NCBI GenBank assembly: GCA_902518355.1
Contig: CABYFY010000001.1
Span: 1 to 64,000 of the forward strand
Direction of reading: 5' to 3'
Length of the DNA: 64,000 nt
Source: an uncultured Bacteroidota bacterium
Lineage (GTDB): Bacteria > Bacteroidota > Bacteroidia > Flavobacteriales > Flavobacteriaceae
Shown here: positions 63,015-64,000 of the stretch, piece after piece
Numbering within the stretch: position 1 is the stretch's first letter
How the letters are laid out: every line of letters starts with the position of its first letter
The notes under the pieces: generated by a model
Database searches by the model: none
What the model saw: the letters and a program-made list of their open reading frames with translations, nothing else
What the model was told of the DNA's origin: nothing
Position numbers and translations under genes: made by a program

Positions 63015-64000
63015 TTGAAAAAGTTTCTACTACTTGTTTCTATTTCCATATTTCAATTATCTATATCGCAAGAAACTAATTTAGTTGAAATTAGTATTAA
63101 TGCCGCAGTTTTAGATTATGATTCAAAAAAAGGAATATCATTTTCTGAAGTCAAATTTATCGATAAAAATGTTGGTGTTCTAACAGATACTGAAGGTAAT
63201 TTTTCTTTAAATTTTTTAGATCAAAACATTAATGATGATGATGTTTTTTCTATAACCGCGTATGGTTACGACACAATAAAAACCACTGCAGATAAACTCT
63301 ACAAATTTTTAAATAATACTAATAGATTTTTTCTCAAAAAGTTACACAACTCAAAACAATGGTTTGATGAAGATGATGCAAATGATAATTATATTTTTGG
63401 TAAAGTTTTTGGTGTGTCTGGACCCATTCAAGGCGCTTCAATAAAAGTAAAAAACTCCTTAGTTGAAGCAAAGTCTGATTTTGAAGGATACTTCAAAATT
63501 AAAGCTAATTTGAACGATGTTTTATCAATCAATTTTTTAGGCATGATTGAAAAACAAATTTTAATTGAAAACCTTGATGATAAATATATACTACTAAAAA
63601 CAGATGCTCAGATTCTAGATCAAGTTACAATCACTGGCACTACAGAATTAAGTGATGAAGTAGAAACCGGTTACGGAAAGAAAAAGAAAAAATCGGTTGG
63701 TTTTTCAACATCAACAATTACATCAGAAGACATATCCCCTGGTGCTGTTACAATAGTTGATGCGATAAGAGGGAAGTTTAATAATGTTCAGGTTGCTTAT
63801 AATCAAGATGGAGCTGCAACAGGAAATAAACCACAAATTTATGTAAGAGGAGGAAGTCTATCAATCAACAATTCGGCTGCAGCGATATTTGATATTGAGG
63901 GCTTGATATATACAGAAGTACCAGATTTTATTGATCCACAGCAAATAGAGAGTATTACATTACTTAGATCAATGGGTGCTACAAATCGTTACGGAAGTCA
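63015..64000 (+). CDS. SusC/TonB-dependent outer-membrane receptor, N-terminal part (runs off the window)
   Basis: An open frame from TTG 63015 to the window end, about 328 residues of a larger protein. It shows a signal peptide (about 1-19, ending SISQ), two consecutive carboxypeptidase-regulatory-like beta domains (about 26-105 and 118-195), a linker with a basic tract (YGKKKKKSVG near 221) and the start of a plug domain (VTIVDAIRGKFNNVQV, then YVRGG near 276). SusC-type receptors import oligosaccharides or other large nutrients with TonB. The substrate cannot be read from this fragment. The barrel and any SusD partner lie beyond the window. Confidence 0.88.
   Translation, partial: MKKFLLLVSISIFQLSISQETNLVEISINAAVLDYDSKKGISFSEVKFIDKNVGVLTDTEGNFSLNFLDQNINDDDVFSITAYGYDTIKTTADKLYKFLNNTNRFFLKKLHNSKQWFDEDDANDNYIFGKVFGVSGPIQGASIKVKNSLVEAKSDFEGYFKIKANLNDVLSINFLGMIEKQILIENLDDKYILLKTDAQILDQVTITGTTELSDEVETGYGKKKKKSVGFSTSTITSEDISPGAVTIVDAIRGKFNNVQVAYNQDGAATGNKPQIYVRGGSLSINNSAAAIFDIEGLIYTEVPDFIDPQQIESITLLRSMGATNRYGS

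Overview
The window is AT-rich, very gene-dense DNA from a member of the Bacteroidota, most likely a marine Flavobacteriaceae-type bacterium with a compact genome. Lineage markers are the gliding/type IX secretion lipoproteins SprE/PorW (34368-36857) and GldH (53086-53565), a head-GIN protein, DUF4837, DUF4292, DUF6341, DUF6427 and DUF6168 family proteins, an ATP synthase operon without atpD/atpC, a SusC-type TonB receptor, and TAnnTTTG (-7) promoter boxes with no Shine-Dalgarno sequences. I cannot name a species. I saw no insertion sequence, prophage, CRISPR array or rRNA, and no gene-free stretch longer than about 180 bases.

Layout. 1-5.1 kb: RNase R, a head-GIN protein, a LysE-type exporter, a serine hydrolase and an NTF2-like lipoprotein. 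5.15-5.26 kb: a two-way terminator and tRNA-Cys(GCA). 5.3-10.4 kb: folB, glnS, an SPFH protein, gltX and ybeY. 10.4-13.1 kb: mnmG flanked by two inverted, perfect 16-bp parS sites, then a methyltransferase whose first codons are the second parS. 13.1-21.1 kb: a lipid kinase, holB, pgk, a lytic transglycosylase, DUF4837, tatA, an M23 peptidase and a GH3-family protein. 21.1-30.1 kb: a Wzx/Wzy-type surface polysaccharide cluster containing a sulfotransferase, two glycosyltransferases, two Wzy/WaaL-like proteins and a priming sugar-phosphate transferase. 30.1-34.2 kb: purD, lineage-specific proteins, a family 9 glycosyltransferase and a ferredoxin. 34.4-42.7 kb: sprE, bactofilin, and the atpZ-DUF6168-atpBEFHAG operon. 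42.8-50.9 kb: a second flippase, dut, DUF4292, an EnvC-like activator, a thioesterase, an HU-SPOR membrane protein, trpS, plsC and recA. 51-55.9 kb: trhO, a PSP1-domain protein, gldH and PBP1A. 55.8-60.6 kb (minus): a serine hydrolase, a double ABC ATPase and acetoacetyl-CoA synthetase in one tight operon. 60.7-64 kb: an NtrY-like kinase, an enoyl-CoA hydratase and the 5' part of a TonB-dependent receptor.

Most of the window is housekeeping: translation, envelope building, energy and chromosome handling. The strongest non-routine signals are (1) the inverted parS pair bracketing mnmG, one of them sitting where the mnmG transcript should start and containing a nine-codon reading frame; (2) a repeated architecture in which the -7 box ends 4-6 bases before the start codon, implying leaderless mRNAs and correcting two start codons; (3) convergent genes that share palindromic stop codons; and (4) a polysaccharide cluster with an embedded sulfotransferase and an unrecognised Wzz-like protein.
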